Assembly: GCA_050734185.1 (NCBI GenBank)
Contig: JBOHUE010000148.1
Location: forward strand, 1 to 13,214
Direction of reading: 5' to 3'
Source: JAFALX01 sp050734185
GTDB taxonomy: Bacteria; Chloroflexota; Dormibacteria; Aeolococcales; Aeolococcaceae
Length of the DNA: 13,214 nt
Part shown: positions 1 to 6,188 of the stretch, in pieces
How the letters are laid out: every line of letters starts with the position of its first letter
How positions within the stretch are numbered: position 1 is the first letter of the stretch
The notes under the pieces: generated by a model
Told to the model about the DNA's origin: nothing
Seen by the model: the letters and a program-made list of their open reading frames with translations, nothing else
The model's database searches: none
Made by a program: the position numbers and the translations under genes

Positions 1-114
1 GGGCGTGGCCGTTTCGCCGGGGGTGGCGCTCCCTCCACCGCCGCACGCCGCAACACCGGCCAGCACGCCGGCGACCACCGCGGCTCCGCCGAGCCTCCCT
101 CTCACCCGCTGCAC
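1..114 (-). CDS. Lipoprotein N-terminus (partial, runs off window start)
   Basis: Reading the minus strand from GTG at 114 gives 38 codons that stay open to base 1. The product starts with a basic stretch (MQRVRGR), then a hydrophobic helix (residues 9-23), then a lipobox VAAC with Cys24, followed by a Gly/Ser/Thr/Pro-rich linker (GGGGSATPG). This is a typical type II signal peptide. The protein is therefore expected to be exported, lipidated on Cys24 and anchored to the outer face of the membrane. Its function cannot be told because the mature domain lies outside the window. A second GTG at 105 is an equally possible start, and neither has a good ribosome binding site. It lies 39 nt downstream of the RNA methyltransferase on the same strand and may share its transcript. 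Confidence 0.7.
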   Translation of the reverse strand, partial: MQRVRGRLGGAAVVAGVLAGVAACGGGGSATPGETATP

Positions 115-153
115 CGCGGCATCATACGCACGCGCTGGTTTGCCGTCCGCGAG

Positions 154-948
154 CTACGCCCGTTGCCGCCGGGATTCGTACAGCGCGATTGCGCCTGCGG
201 CCGCGCTGTTCAGGGAGTCGACGTCGCCCGACGTCCGAATGGCGACGAGCTCGTCGCACCGCGCCCGCCACGCTGCCGACAGACCCGCGCGCTCATTGCC
301 GACAACGAGCATCGACGCGCCGGTGAGGTCAGCCTCGTGCAGCGACCGCGTTGCGTCCGGCGTCAGCCCGACCACGTGGGACGGAGGTCGCAGCGAATCG
401 ACGAACTCTGGTGACGCAACCGTCAGGACCGGGATCGTGAACACGGCGCCGAGCGATGCACGGATGCAGCGTGGATCCCAGGGGTCGACGGCGTGACCGC
501 CGACGAACACCGCGTGCCCGCCGAGAGCGTCCGTCGACCGCACCAGGGAGCCCAGGTTCCCGGGACTCGCCGGGCGGTCCGCGACGAGCGTCAACGCGTC
601 GTTTCCGAGGCGGAGCTCCTCGGTCGACCACTCCCGGCGCGTCGCGACGAGCACCACCTCCGCCAGGTCGTCCTTGCCGTCGAGCGCTGCCAGAAGCTCC
701 CTCTCCATCGCGACGTGATACGCGGGCGAGCTCAGCTCGAGGATTCGTTGCGCCCAGGGCGACAGGGGACGATCGATCGACGAGATCACTGCCTCGACGT
801 GCCACCCGTGCGTCACAGCCGCTTCGATGGGGCGCACACCCTGTATGACGATCTGCCCGAGTGCAGTGCGCTTGCGTCGGTTGTCGAGGAGTGCCAGCCA
901 CTGCTGGTAGCGCGCGTTCGGCCGGCTGATCAGCAGCTGCGTCGTCAT
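154..948 (-). CDS. SpoU/TrmH-family RNA 2'-O-methyltransferase
   Basis: The 264-residue product has the architecture of SPOUT-class SpoU methyltransferases, which move a methyl group from S-adenosylmethionine to a ribose 2'-OH in rRNA or tRNA. An N-terminal substrate-binding part (about 1-105, with IVIQGVRPIEAAV near 33-45) precedes the knotted catalytic domain. Motif 1 is NLGSLVRS (131-138, with Asn131 and Arg137), followed by RCIRASLGAVF (160-170), motif 2 VVGNERAGLS (215-224), and motif 3 SGDVDSLNSAAAGAIALYE (240-258). I start it at ATG 948, although the frame is open upstream to 1125. The upstream extension is low-complexity and overlaps the glycosylase gene in another frame, while MTTQLLISRPNARYQ begins the family-like sequence. 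Only 16 nt separate it from the glycosylase stop, so the two are probably co-transcribed. The exact RNA target cannot be read from sequence. Confidence 0.88.
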   Translation of the reverse strand: MTTQLLISRPNARYQQWLALLDNRRKRTALGQIVIQGVRPIEAAVTHGWHVEAVISSIDRPLSPWAQRILELSSPAYHVAMERELLAALDGKDDLAEVVLVATRREWSTEELRLGNDALTLVADRPASPGNLGSLVRSTDALGGHAVFVGGHAVDPWDPRCIRASLGAVFTIPVLTVASPEFVDSLRPPSHVVGLTPDATRSLHEADLTGASMLVVGNERAGLSAAWRARCDELVAIRTSGDVDSLNSAAAGAIALYESRRQRA

Positions 949-964
949 CGGAATGGGTGACGGA

Positions 965-1585
965 TCAAGGAACGGCGATGGGGGCAACCGCGCGCCAGCA
1001 GTACCACGCAACCGCGCTGCGGTGTGGCGCGAACGGCTCCCCCAGCTTGGCAAGCTCCTTCGGCGTCGGCGCAGTCTCGAGGTCGTGGATGTTGCGCCAG
1101 CCGTTGCGCACGCCGAGGTCGTCAACCGGCCAGATGTCGGGACGGCGCAGCTGGAAGAGCAGAAACATCTCCGCAGACCAGCGCCCGATCCCGCGGATGG
1201 CGACGAGCCGCGCGATCACCGCCTCGTCGTCGAGCGAGTCGATGTCATCCACCGGAACCGTCCCGTCGCTGAACTTGCGGGCCAGGTCCGTCACCGCGAG
1301 CAGCTTGTTGGCTGAGAGTCCCGCCCCGCGCAGACGCTCAGGCTCGATCTTGAGCAGCGCCCGCGGCGTGGGCGACGCGTCGAAGAGCGCGAGCACACGG
1401 CCGTGGATCGCGGAGGCCGCCGCGCCGGCGAGCTGCTGGTACACGATCGCGCGCAGCAGCGCCTGAAACGGGTCCTCGGACGGTGGCCGGAGCGCGAGCG
1501 GCCCGATCCGCTGAACGATCTCCCTGAACGCCGGATCGAGCTTGACGATGCGCCGGCCCACCGCGTCCACGCGCACAGCATGCAC
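965..1585 (-). CDS. AlkA-type HhH-GPD DNA-3-methyladenine glycosylase
   Basis: The 206-residue product matches the helix-hairpin-helix GPD superfamily that removes alkylated bases such as 3-methyladenine to start base-excision repair. Visible elements are the helical core FQALLRAIVYQQLAGAAA (40-57), the hairpin LVAIRGIGRWSAEMFLLF (127-144), and the catalytic loop IWPVDDLGVRNGW (151-163). In that loop Asp156 aligns with the catalytic Asp of E. coli AlkA. No iron-sulphur cysteines are present, so it is not Nth or MutY. It lacks the N-terminal beta domain of E. coli AlkA, like the short Mag1-type enzymes. The only early start is GTG at 1585 (MHAVRVD), and GTG codons a few residues later are alternatives; none has a Shine-Dalgarno. 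The start lies 5 nt from the T-rich tail of the carbonic anhydrase terminator. It is the first gene of the run glycosylase, RNA methyltransferase, lipoprotein. Confidence 0.9.
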   Translation of the reverse strand: MHAVRVDAVGRRIVKLDPAFREIVQRIGPLALRPPSEDPFQALLRAIVYQQLAGAAASAIHGRVLALFDASPTPRALLKIEPERLRGAGLSANKLLAVTDLARKFSDGTVPVDDIDSLDDEAVIARLVAIRGIGRWSAEMFLLFQLRRPDIWPVDDLGVRNGWRNIHDLETAPTPKELAKLGEPFAPHRSAVAWYCWRAVAPIAVP

Positions 1586-1590
1586 CCAGG

Positions 1591-1632
1591 AGAAAAGAAA
1601 GGGCCGCGGGGCGAAAGTTCAGCCCCGCGGCC
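1591..1632 (-). terminator. Rho-independent terminator of the carbonic anhydrase gene
   Basis: An 11-bp perfect stem is formed by 1602-1612 (ggccgcggggc) and 1622-1632 (gccccgcggcc) around a 9-nt loop. On the minus strand the stem is followed by the T-rich run ctttcttttct (1601-1591). It begins 9 nt past the carbonic anhydrase stop codon. The plus-strand side has no T tract, so it works in one direction only. Confidence 0.88.
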
Positions 1633-1641
1633 GGCAGTCGG

Positions 1642-2166
1642 TTATCGAGTCGAGGCGCCGGCCAGCGCCGGCTCGGCGACCACCTCGCGCATGGCGCCGG
1701 TGTTCACGTCGTAGACAAAACCGCGGATTGACGTCTTGCGCGGCACGAACGGACTGGACCTGACGCGGTTGATCGACTGACGCACATCCTCGTCGAGGTC
1801 TGGAAACGCCTCGAGCGCGAACGGCGGTTTGAGGCCGGTCTGGTCCTGGACGGTGCGCTTCACGTCGTCGTCCTTGAACGTGAGCATGCCGCAGTCGGTG
1901 TGATGGATGAGGATGACCTCCTCCGTGCCGAGCAGCAGCTGCGAGATGAGCAGCGAACGGATGACGTCGTCGGTGACGACACCGCCGGCGTTGCGGATGA
2001 TGTGCGCGTCACCGACGTCGATGCCGAGCGCGCGGGCGGGGTGCAGCCGCGCGTCCATGCATGCCACGACGGCGACCTTCTGTCCCGGCGGCATCGGTTT
2101 GTTGCCGTCCTGGAAGCCCTTCTGATATTCCTGATTGCTGGCCAGCAGCTTGTCCGTGGTCGACAT
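1642..2166 (-). CDS. Beta-class carbonic anhydrase
   Basis: The 174-residue product is a zinc enzyme for reversible hydration of CO2 to bicarbonate, expected in the cytoplasm. The beta-class zinc-site signatures are both present: CMDAR (Cys36, Asp38, Arg40) and HTDC (His89, Cys92). Flanking blocks HIIRNAGGVVTDDVIRSL (55-72) and GMLTFKDDDVKR (93-104) closely resemble, from memory, mycobacterial Rv1284/CanA, which has about the same length. A GTG at 2175 extends the frame by three codons but sits inside the Shine-Dalgarno; ATG 2166 has AGGAGG 8 nt upstream, so I choose it. The gene has a perfect intrinsic terminator, a promoter-like element about 175 nt upstream and a hairpin-rich leader. The deacylase gene lies upstream on the same strand. 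Confidence 0.95.
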   Translation of the reverse strand: MSTTDKLLASNQEYQKGFQDGNKPMPPGQKVAVVACMDARLHPARALGIDVGDAHIIRNAGGVVTDDVIRSLLISQLLLGTEEVILIHHTDCGMLTFKDDDVKRTVQDQTGLKPPFALEAFPDLDEDVRQSINRVRSSPFVPRKTSIRGFVYDVNTGAMREVVAEPALAGASTR

Positions 2167-2174
2167 GCATTCCA

Positions 2175-2180
2175 CCTCCT
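2175..2180 (-). promoter_or_regulatory. Strong ribosome binding site that fixes the carbonic anhydrase start
   Basis: The minus strand reads AGGAGG here, 8 nt before ATG 2166. The in-frame GTG at 2175-2173 overlaps it and so is not the start. Most other genes in the window have weak or no such site, which suggests high translation of this one. Confidence 0.85.
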
Positions 2181-2195
2181 GAGATTGACCCGTTC

Positions 2196-2271
2196 GGCCG
2201 CGCTACCCACCGCGGCCCGAGACGCGAATCAGTGAGTGATTCGAGGAGTGCTAACCGCGACAGATCGCGGT
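2196..2271 (-). promoter_or_regulatory. Structured leader: three tandem perfect hairpins before carbonic anhydrase
   Basis: Three exact inverted repeats follow one another in the untranslated stretch. Hairpin A: 2254-2260 (accgcga) pairs with 2265-2271 (tcgcggt), 4-nt loop. Hairpin B: 2225-2231 (cgaatca) pairs with 2237-2243 (tgattcg), 5-nt loop. Hairpin C: 2196-2202 (ggccgcg) pairs with 2211-2217 (cgcggcc), 8-nt loop. All are 7-bp stems, spaced 7-10 nt apart, and the last ends 16 nt before the RBS. None has a T tract, so they are not simple terminators. They may be RNA structure acting on translation or stability, or DNA operators; B, which is A+T-richer, looks most operator-like. I do not recognise a known riboswitch. 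Confidence 0.5.
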
Positions 2272-2341
2272 CCCGCAGCAGCCGTGGTCCAGCCACAGCC
2301 GGCGGGTGAGCGGGGCGAGCCTGCTCAGCATCTCGTGCAAG

Positions 2342-2370
2342 ACCCTAGCAGAGGCGCACGCGACGATCAA
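2342..2370 (-). promoter_or_regulatory. Predicted promoter of the carbonic anhydrase gene
   Basis: On the minus strand TTGATC (2370-2365) and TAGGGT (2347-2342) are separated by exactly 17 nt, a good fit to a housekeeping sigma promoter with a high-GC style -10 box. The -35 box overlaps the TGA stop of the deacylase gene. Transcription would start near 2335 and give a leader of about 170 nt. Confidence 0.55.
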
Positions 2371-2927
2371 ACCTGCGCCAGGCCGGGCACGACCTTCGCC
2401 TGTGGCAAAGCGGTCAAACCCACCGGTGGCAGCTGCAGCTTGAGCGAGCGGCTGCCGCCGCCGACGATCACCTGGTCACGCTGCATCACCGCGGGGTCGA
2501 TGTACAGCGGGAGCTCGGGTGGCAGGCCGAACGGCGTGACGCCGCCGATGAGCATGCCCGTGAGCTCGCGTGTCAGCTCCGCCGGCGCGAACGACGCCTT
2601 GCGCACACCGAGCAACGAGCAGACGGTGTGGTTGACATCGAGCCGCTGTGTCGCGAGAACGACGCAGGCGCAGGCGATTCCGGGCTCCCTGCGCGCGGCG
2701 ACCACGATGGTGTTCGCCGACATCTCGAGCGGGTAGCCGTAGTGCTCACAGAACGTGGCGGTGTCAGCGAACTCGGGGTCGCACGCGATCTCGGTATACG
2801 CGACCTTGAACTGTGCGAGCTGGGATCGCACACGACGTTCGGTCGCCGCGCCGAGGGCGGACCCCGCCGGACCGTCCTCGCCGCTGGCGAAACCGCCCCC
2901 AATAGTTCCCTGGTCTCCGACTCGCAC
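2367..2927 (-). CDS. YbaK/ProX-type aminoacyl-tRNA deacylase
   Basis: The 186-residue reading from GTG 2927 belongs to the YbaK/EbsC superfamily, whose members hydrolyse mischarged tRNAs such as Cys-tRNA(Pro) or Ala-tRNA(Pro). Visible blocks are CEHYGYPLEMSANTIVVAA (60-78), VVLATQRLDVNHTV (89-102), LGVRKASFA (106-114), LTGMLIGGVTPFGLP (122-136) and VIVGGGSRSLKL (153-164). The glycine-rich end blocks are typical of the fold. In YbaK an essential lysine lies in the motif around residues 70-76; here that position reads Asn72. The frame stays open far upstream, but that part is the antisense of pntAA. The start is uncertain: GTG 2927 is the first in-frame start beyond pntAA and lacks a clear RBS, while family members usually begin near residues 22-30. 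It is divergent from pntAA and precedes the carbonic anhydrase gene. Confidence 0.82.
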   Translation of the reverse strand: MRVGDQGTIGGGFASGEDGPAGSALGAATERRVRSQLAQFKVAYTEIACDPEFADTATFCEHYGYPLEMSANTIVVAARREPGIACACVVLATQRLDVNHTVCSLLGVRKASFAPAELTRELTGMLIGGVTPFGLPPELPLYIDPAVMQRDQVIVGGGSRSLKLQLPPVGLTALPQAKVVPGLAQV

Positions 2928-3035
2928 AGTGTGAAGATCTTGACGCCAGAAGGGAAGTGGCAAAGTTGTGTATGTTTGCCCCCGCGTGCGCACGTCTAGG
3001 CCGGGGCAAGGGCTCCCTGCGTAGAGTCGTGCCGC
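2928..3035. promoter_or_regulatory. Divergent intergenic region between the deacylase and pntAA
   Basis: This 108-bp gap must drive pntAA to the right and the deacylase to the left. The clearest plus-strand element is TATGTT (2971-2976), a plausible -10 about 60 nt before the pntAA start, with no convincing -35. A perfect 10-bp palindrome cgtgcgcacg (2985-2994) lies just downstream of it and could be an operator. The palindrome aagatctt (2934-2941) lies near the deacylase start. None of this is strong on its own. Confidence 0.35.
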
Positions 3036-4181
3036 GTGCAAATCGCAGTTCCCGCTGAGAACGTGCCCGGCGAGACCCGTGTCGCCATCGTCCCGCGGTC
3101 CGTTGCGCAGCTGATCAGCGCCGGCGGCTCCGTCGTGATTGAAGCGAACGCGGGCACCGCCGCCGGATTCGCGGATTCGGCGTACACGGAAGCGGGCGCC
3201 ACCGTCGAGAGCACGCGCGCGACCCTGCTTGGTGGGGCTGACGTCACGGTGGTGGTGCGCCGCCCGGCGATCTCGGACCTCCGCCTGCTCAAGAGCGGGT
3301 CCGTGCTCGTGGGCATGATCGATCCCGGCGGCGACCCGGAACCGCTCAGGGCGCTGATCGACGGCAACGTCACCGCGTTCCGGATGGAGGCGCTGCCGCG
3401 CATCAGCCGCGCGCAGGACATGGACGTGCTCTCGTCGATGGCGACGATTGCCGGCTATCACGCGGCGGTGCTCGCCGCATACCGCCTGCCACGGTTGTTT
3501 CCCCTGCTGATGACCGCCGCCGGCACGATCACGCCGGCGCGCGCGCTCGTGCTCGGCGCCGGTGTGGCAGGTCTGCAGGCGATCGCGACGTGCAAGCGAC
3601 TCGGCGCCGTGGTCGAGGCATACGACGTGCGTCCCGCGGTGCGCGAGCAGGTCGAGTCGCTGGGCGCACGCTTCGTCGCGGTCGGCATCGAGGACGAGGC
3701 GCATCAGGATGCCGGCGGCTACGCGAAGGAGCTCACCGCCGACGCGCAGCAGCGCGAGCACGAGGTGCTGGGCCAGCATGTTCGCGACTCCGACGTCGTC
3801 ATCACCACCGCGCTGATCCCGGGACGTCCCGCGCCGAAGCTGATCACGGCCGATATGGTCGAGGGCATGCGCAACGGTTCGGTCATCGTCGACCTGGCGG
3901 CGCCGGGCGGCGGCAACTGCGAGCTCACGCAACCCGATGAGGAGGTCGTGACCGGTGGCGGCGTGCTCATCCTCGGGCCGACCAACCTGCCCGCCGCGAT
4001 CCCGGGCCAGGCGAGCCTGCTGTACTCCAACAACGTGACGCGCTTCATCAAGCAATTCGTCAAGGATGGCCAGATCTCGCTCGACTTCGACGACGAGGTG
4101 ATCGCCAGGACGTGCATCGCGCGTGACGGCGAGCCCGTGGGTGAGCAGATGACGTCGCTGCTCTCCGGAGCCACGGCATGA
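3036..4181 (+). CDS. pntAA: NAD(P) transhydrogenase alpha-1 subunit (NAD-binding domain I)
   Basis: The 381-residue product is the soluble NAD(H)-binding domain of proton-translocating transhydrogenase, which couples hydride transfer between NADH and NADP+ to proton entry. It starts with IAVPAENVPGETRVAIVP (3-20). The RQD-loop region FRMEALPRISRAQDMDVLSS (115-134, with Gln127 and Asp128), the Rossmann turn LGAGVAGLQAI (173-183), AYDVRPAVREQVESLGA (195-211) and the mobile-loop region EAHQDAGGYAKE (221-232) follow. Length and stop position match the split alpha subunit of the Rhodospirillum rubrum type, not the fused E. coli PntA. Translation starts at GTG 3036 with no strong RBS. The stop overlaps the start of the next gene (ATGA), which points to coupling. 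Confidence 0.97.
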   Translation: MQIAVPAENVPGETRVAIVPRSVAQLISAGGSVVIEANAGTAAGFADSAYTEAGATVESTRATLLGGADVTVVVRRPAISDLRLLKSGSVLVGMIDPGGDPEPLRALIDGNVTAFRMEALPRISRAQDMDVLSSMATIAGYHAAVLAAYRLPRLFPLLMTAAGTITPARALVLGAGVAGLQAIATCKRLGAVVEAYDVRPAVREQVESLGARFVAVGIEDEAHQDAGGYAKELTADAQQREHEVLGQHVRDSDVVITTALIPGRPAPKLITADMVEGMRNGSVIVDLAAPGGGNCELTQPDEEVVTGGGVLILGPTNLPAAIPGQASLLYSNNVTRFIKQFVKDGQISLDFDDEVIARTCIARDGEPVGEQMTSLLSGATA

Positions 4182-4477
4182 GCTCGGGACAGACCCTGGC
4201 ACTGGGACTGTTCATCTTCGTGCTCGCCGTGTTCGTGGGTTTCCTGCTCATCTCGCGTGTGCCGACGCTGCTGCACACGCCACTGATGTCGGCCACCAAC
4301 TTCATCCACGGCATCGTGCTCGTCGGCGCGCTCACCGTCGCCGCCAGTGCCAACGACGCGCTCGGATACATCATCGCGATCCTCGCCGTGCTGCTCGGGA
4401 CACTGAACGTCGTCGGCGGCTGGGTGGTCACCGACCGCATGCTCGAGATGTTCAAGGGCAAGAAGAAGGGTCGCTGA
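4178..4477 (+). CDS. pntAB: NAD(P) transhydrogenase alpha-2 subunit (membrane domain II)
   Basis: This 99-residue protein is almost all membrane helix. Three hydrophobic stretches lie at about residues 7-25, 41-57 and 62-85, with a basic tail (FKGKKKGR). That fits the small membrane subunit that, with PntB, forms the proton channel of split transhydrogenases. The block PLMSATNFIHGIVLVGAL (35-52) is characteristic. Start ATG 4178 overlaps the pntAA stop by 4 nt and has GGAG at 4167-4170 at good spacing. One base separates its stop from the pntB start. Confidence 0.95.
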   Translation: MSSGQTLALGLFIFVLAVFVGFLLISRVPTLLHTPLMSATNFIHGIVLVGALTVAASANDALGYIIAILAVLLGTLNVVGGWVVTDRMLEMFKGKKKGR

Positions 4478-4478
4478 C

Positions 4479-5867
4479 GTGCTGCCCTCCGGCCTCACGA
4501 TCCTCGGCTACACCGCCACGGTCATCTGCTTCATGTCCGGCGTCTACCTGCTGCGCGCGCCGTCGACCGCGCTCACGGGAAACCGCATCGCCGCGGCCGG
4601 AATGCTGCTCATCATCGGGATCACGTTTGGCCTCATCGCCGGGTCGCACAACTGGCCGCTGATCATCCCGCCGCTGATCGTCGGCACCGGCGCCGGCGTC
4701 TACGCGGCGCGGACGGTGCGCATGACCGCGATGCCGCAGATGGTCGCGTTGTTCAACGGGATGGGCGGCGGCGCCGCCGCGCTGGTGGCCACGCAGGACT
4801 TCCGTTCCGCGCTGGTGGCGCACGCGGCGACCCCGGACCTGACCTGGTCCATCATGGCCGGCTGCATCATCGGCTCTCTGAGCTTCACGGGCAGCATGAT
4901 CGCGTTCGGCAAGCTGCAGAGCCTGCTGCCCGGACGGCCGATCCTGTTCCAGTTCCAACGCGAGATCAACGCCGGACTCCTCGTCGCGATCCTGGTTCTG
5001 GCCGTCATCGGCATCTTCTGGCCGAGCCCGGTGGCGTTCATCTTCATGTTCCTGCTCGCGCTCGCCTTGGGTGCACTCTTCGTCGTTCCCATCGGCGGCG
5101 CCGACATGCCGGTGATCATCTCGCTGCTCAACTCGTTCACCGGGCTCGCCGCGGCGATCACCGGCTTCGTGCTGAACAACTTCGTGCTGATCGTCAGCGG
5201 CGCGCTGGTGGGTGCGTCGGGAACCATCCTGACCGTCGCGATGGGCAAGGCGATGAACCGCTCACTCTTCAACGTGCTGTTCAGCGGGTTCGGCGCCGCG
5301 GTCGCAGGCGGAGCTGCCGCCGGGGAAGAGGGCGGGAGCATCCACCCCACGACCGTCGAGGATCTGGCTCCACTGCTCACCCTGGCGAATCTCGTGGTCA
5401 TCGTGCCCGGCTACGGGCTTGCGGTGTCGCGCGCGCAGCACGACCTGCACGAGCTGGCCAGCGAGCTCGAGCGCCGCGGCGTCAGCGTCGAGTACGCCAT
5501 CCACCCGGTCGCCGGGCGCATGCCCGGGCACATGAACGTGCTGCTGGCCGAGGCCGATGTGCCGTACGACCAGCTCAAGGAGATGGAGCAGGTCAACCCC
5601 GACTTCCCGCGAGCCGACGTGGCCATCGTCGTCGGTGCCAACGATGTCGTGAACCCGGCGGCGCGCAACCAGCAGAACAGCCCCATCTACGGGATGCCAA
5701 TCCTCAACGCCGACCAGGCGAAGACCGTGGTGGTGCTCAAGCGGAGCATGGCGCCGGGGTTCGCCGGCGTCGACAACCCGCTCTTCTACAAGCCGAACAC
5801 GCTGATGCTGTTCGGCGATGCGCGCAAGTCGATCGACGAGCTGCTCGCCGAGGTGAAGCGGCAGTAG
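4479..5867 (+). CDS. pntB: NAD(P) transhydrogenase beta subunit (membrane and NADP-binding domain III)
   Basis: The 462-residue product has an N-terminal membrane part of about eight or nine helices (about 5-270) and a C-terminal NADP(H)-binding domain (about 290-462). The NADP-site blocks are all visible: VPGYGLAVSRAQ (309-320), HPVAGRMPGHMNVLLAEA (342-359), GANDVVNPAA (386-395), KRSMAPGFAGVDNPLF (421-436) and GDAR (446-449). In the membrane part VALFNGMGGGAA (89-100) carries Asn93 where E. coli PntB has the proton-path His91; Asn there is found in other transhydrogenases. Start GTG 4479 has AAGGG at 4466-4470, 8 nt upstream. It completes the pntAA-pntAB-pntB operon, which supplies NADPH at the expense of the proton gradient. 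Confidence 0.97.
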   Translation: MLPSGLTILGYTATVICFMSGVYLLRAPSTALTGNRIAAAGMLLIIGITFGLIAGSHNWPLIIPPLIVGTGAGVYAARTVRMTAMPQMVALFNGMGGGAAALVATQDFRSALVAHAATPDLTWSIMAGCIIGSLSFTGSMIAFGKLQSLLPGRPILFQFQREINAGLLVAILVLAVIGIFWPSPVAFIFMFLLALALGALFVVPIGGADMPVIISLLNSFTGLAAAITGFVLNNFVLIVSGALVGASGTILTVAMGKAMNRSLFNVLFSGFGAAVAGGAAAGEEGGSIHPTTVEDLAPLLTLANLVVIVPGYGLAVSRAQHDLHELASELERRGVSVEYAIHPVAGRMPGHMNVLLAEADVPYDQLKEMEQVNPDFPRADVAIVVGANDVVNPAARNQQNSPIYGMPILNADQAKTVVVLKRSMAPGFAGVDNPLFYKPNTLMLFGDARKSIDELLAEVKRQ

Positions 5868-5868
5868 C

Positions 5869-5886
5869 GCGACAGGCTCCTGTCGC
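5869..5886 (+). terminator. Hairpin just after pntB, possible terminator
   Basis: A perfect 7-bp stem gcgacag/ctgtcgc (5869-5875 with 5880-5886) around the loop gctc begins 2 nt after the pntB stop codon. There is no T tract after it, so it is a weak intrinsic terminator at best. It may instead protect the 3' end or assist Rho-dependent ending. Confidence 0.35.
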
Positions 5887-5909
5887 CGGGGCCGTTCACG
5901 CTGCCACCC

Positions 5910-6188
5910 ATGAGCAGCACACCCGCGGTGGTGGTCGACGTGTCGCTCCGCTTCGCGCGGACCAACCCGGAGTTGATGGCGTGCGCCGTTGAGGCGGCCG
6001 TCAACACAGGGCGCAGCGTCGACTCGCTCCTGCTCGACGCCGTGGCACGCGTGCGCGCGACAGCCGCTGAGCACCACTCCGAGGTTGCCTTGGGCAGGCC
6101 GCCGCGGCTCGTGGTGCTCGCGGCTCAGCCGCGGCGATACCGCAGCAGGAGCGTCGAGTCCTCGCGCCGCACCGACACCACCGCGTAG
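5910..6188 (+). CDS. Small hypothetical protein of 92 residues
   Basis: I do not recognise this product. The frame shows a coding-like pattern: nearly all third positions are G or C over the first 70 codons while second positions are mixed. Residues 10-55 (from SLRFARTNPELM through DAVARVRATAA) look like a soluble helical protein. It has no membrane segment or signal peptide. No Shine-Dalgarno precedes ATG 5910. Its last 64 bases overlap, tail to tail, the end of the reductase gene on the other strand, and the C-terminus there (RSRSVESSRRTD) looks like antisense sequence. If real, it is the fourth gene behind pntB, 42 nt after it; it could also be a chance frame in high-GC DNA. Confidence 0.42.
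   Translation: MSSTPAVVVDVSLRFARTNPELMACAVEAAVNTGRSVDSLLLDAVARVRATAAEHHSEVALGRPPRLVVLAAQPRRYRSRSVESSRRTDTTA

Noticed and set aside
5..496. Plus-strand frame of 163 codons at the window start
   Set aside because: Antisense to the RNA methyltransferase and the lipoprotein signal peptide; Pro/Ala/Ser-rich with no recognisable domain.
2246..2254. GAGTGCTAA, identical to one half of the HrcA-binding CIRCE element
   Set aside because: The other half (TTAGCACTC) is absent at the required 9-nt spacing; 2228-2236 reads atcagtgag. A single 9-mer is weak evidence for HrcA control.
2928..4202. Minus-strand frame continuing from the deacylase to 4202
   Set aside because: This part is the exact antisense of pntAA, whose plus-strand reading has full family motifs; the minus-strand translation is Arg/His-rich low-complexity sequence.
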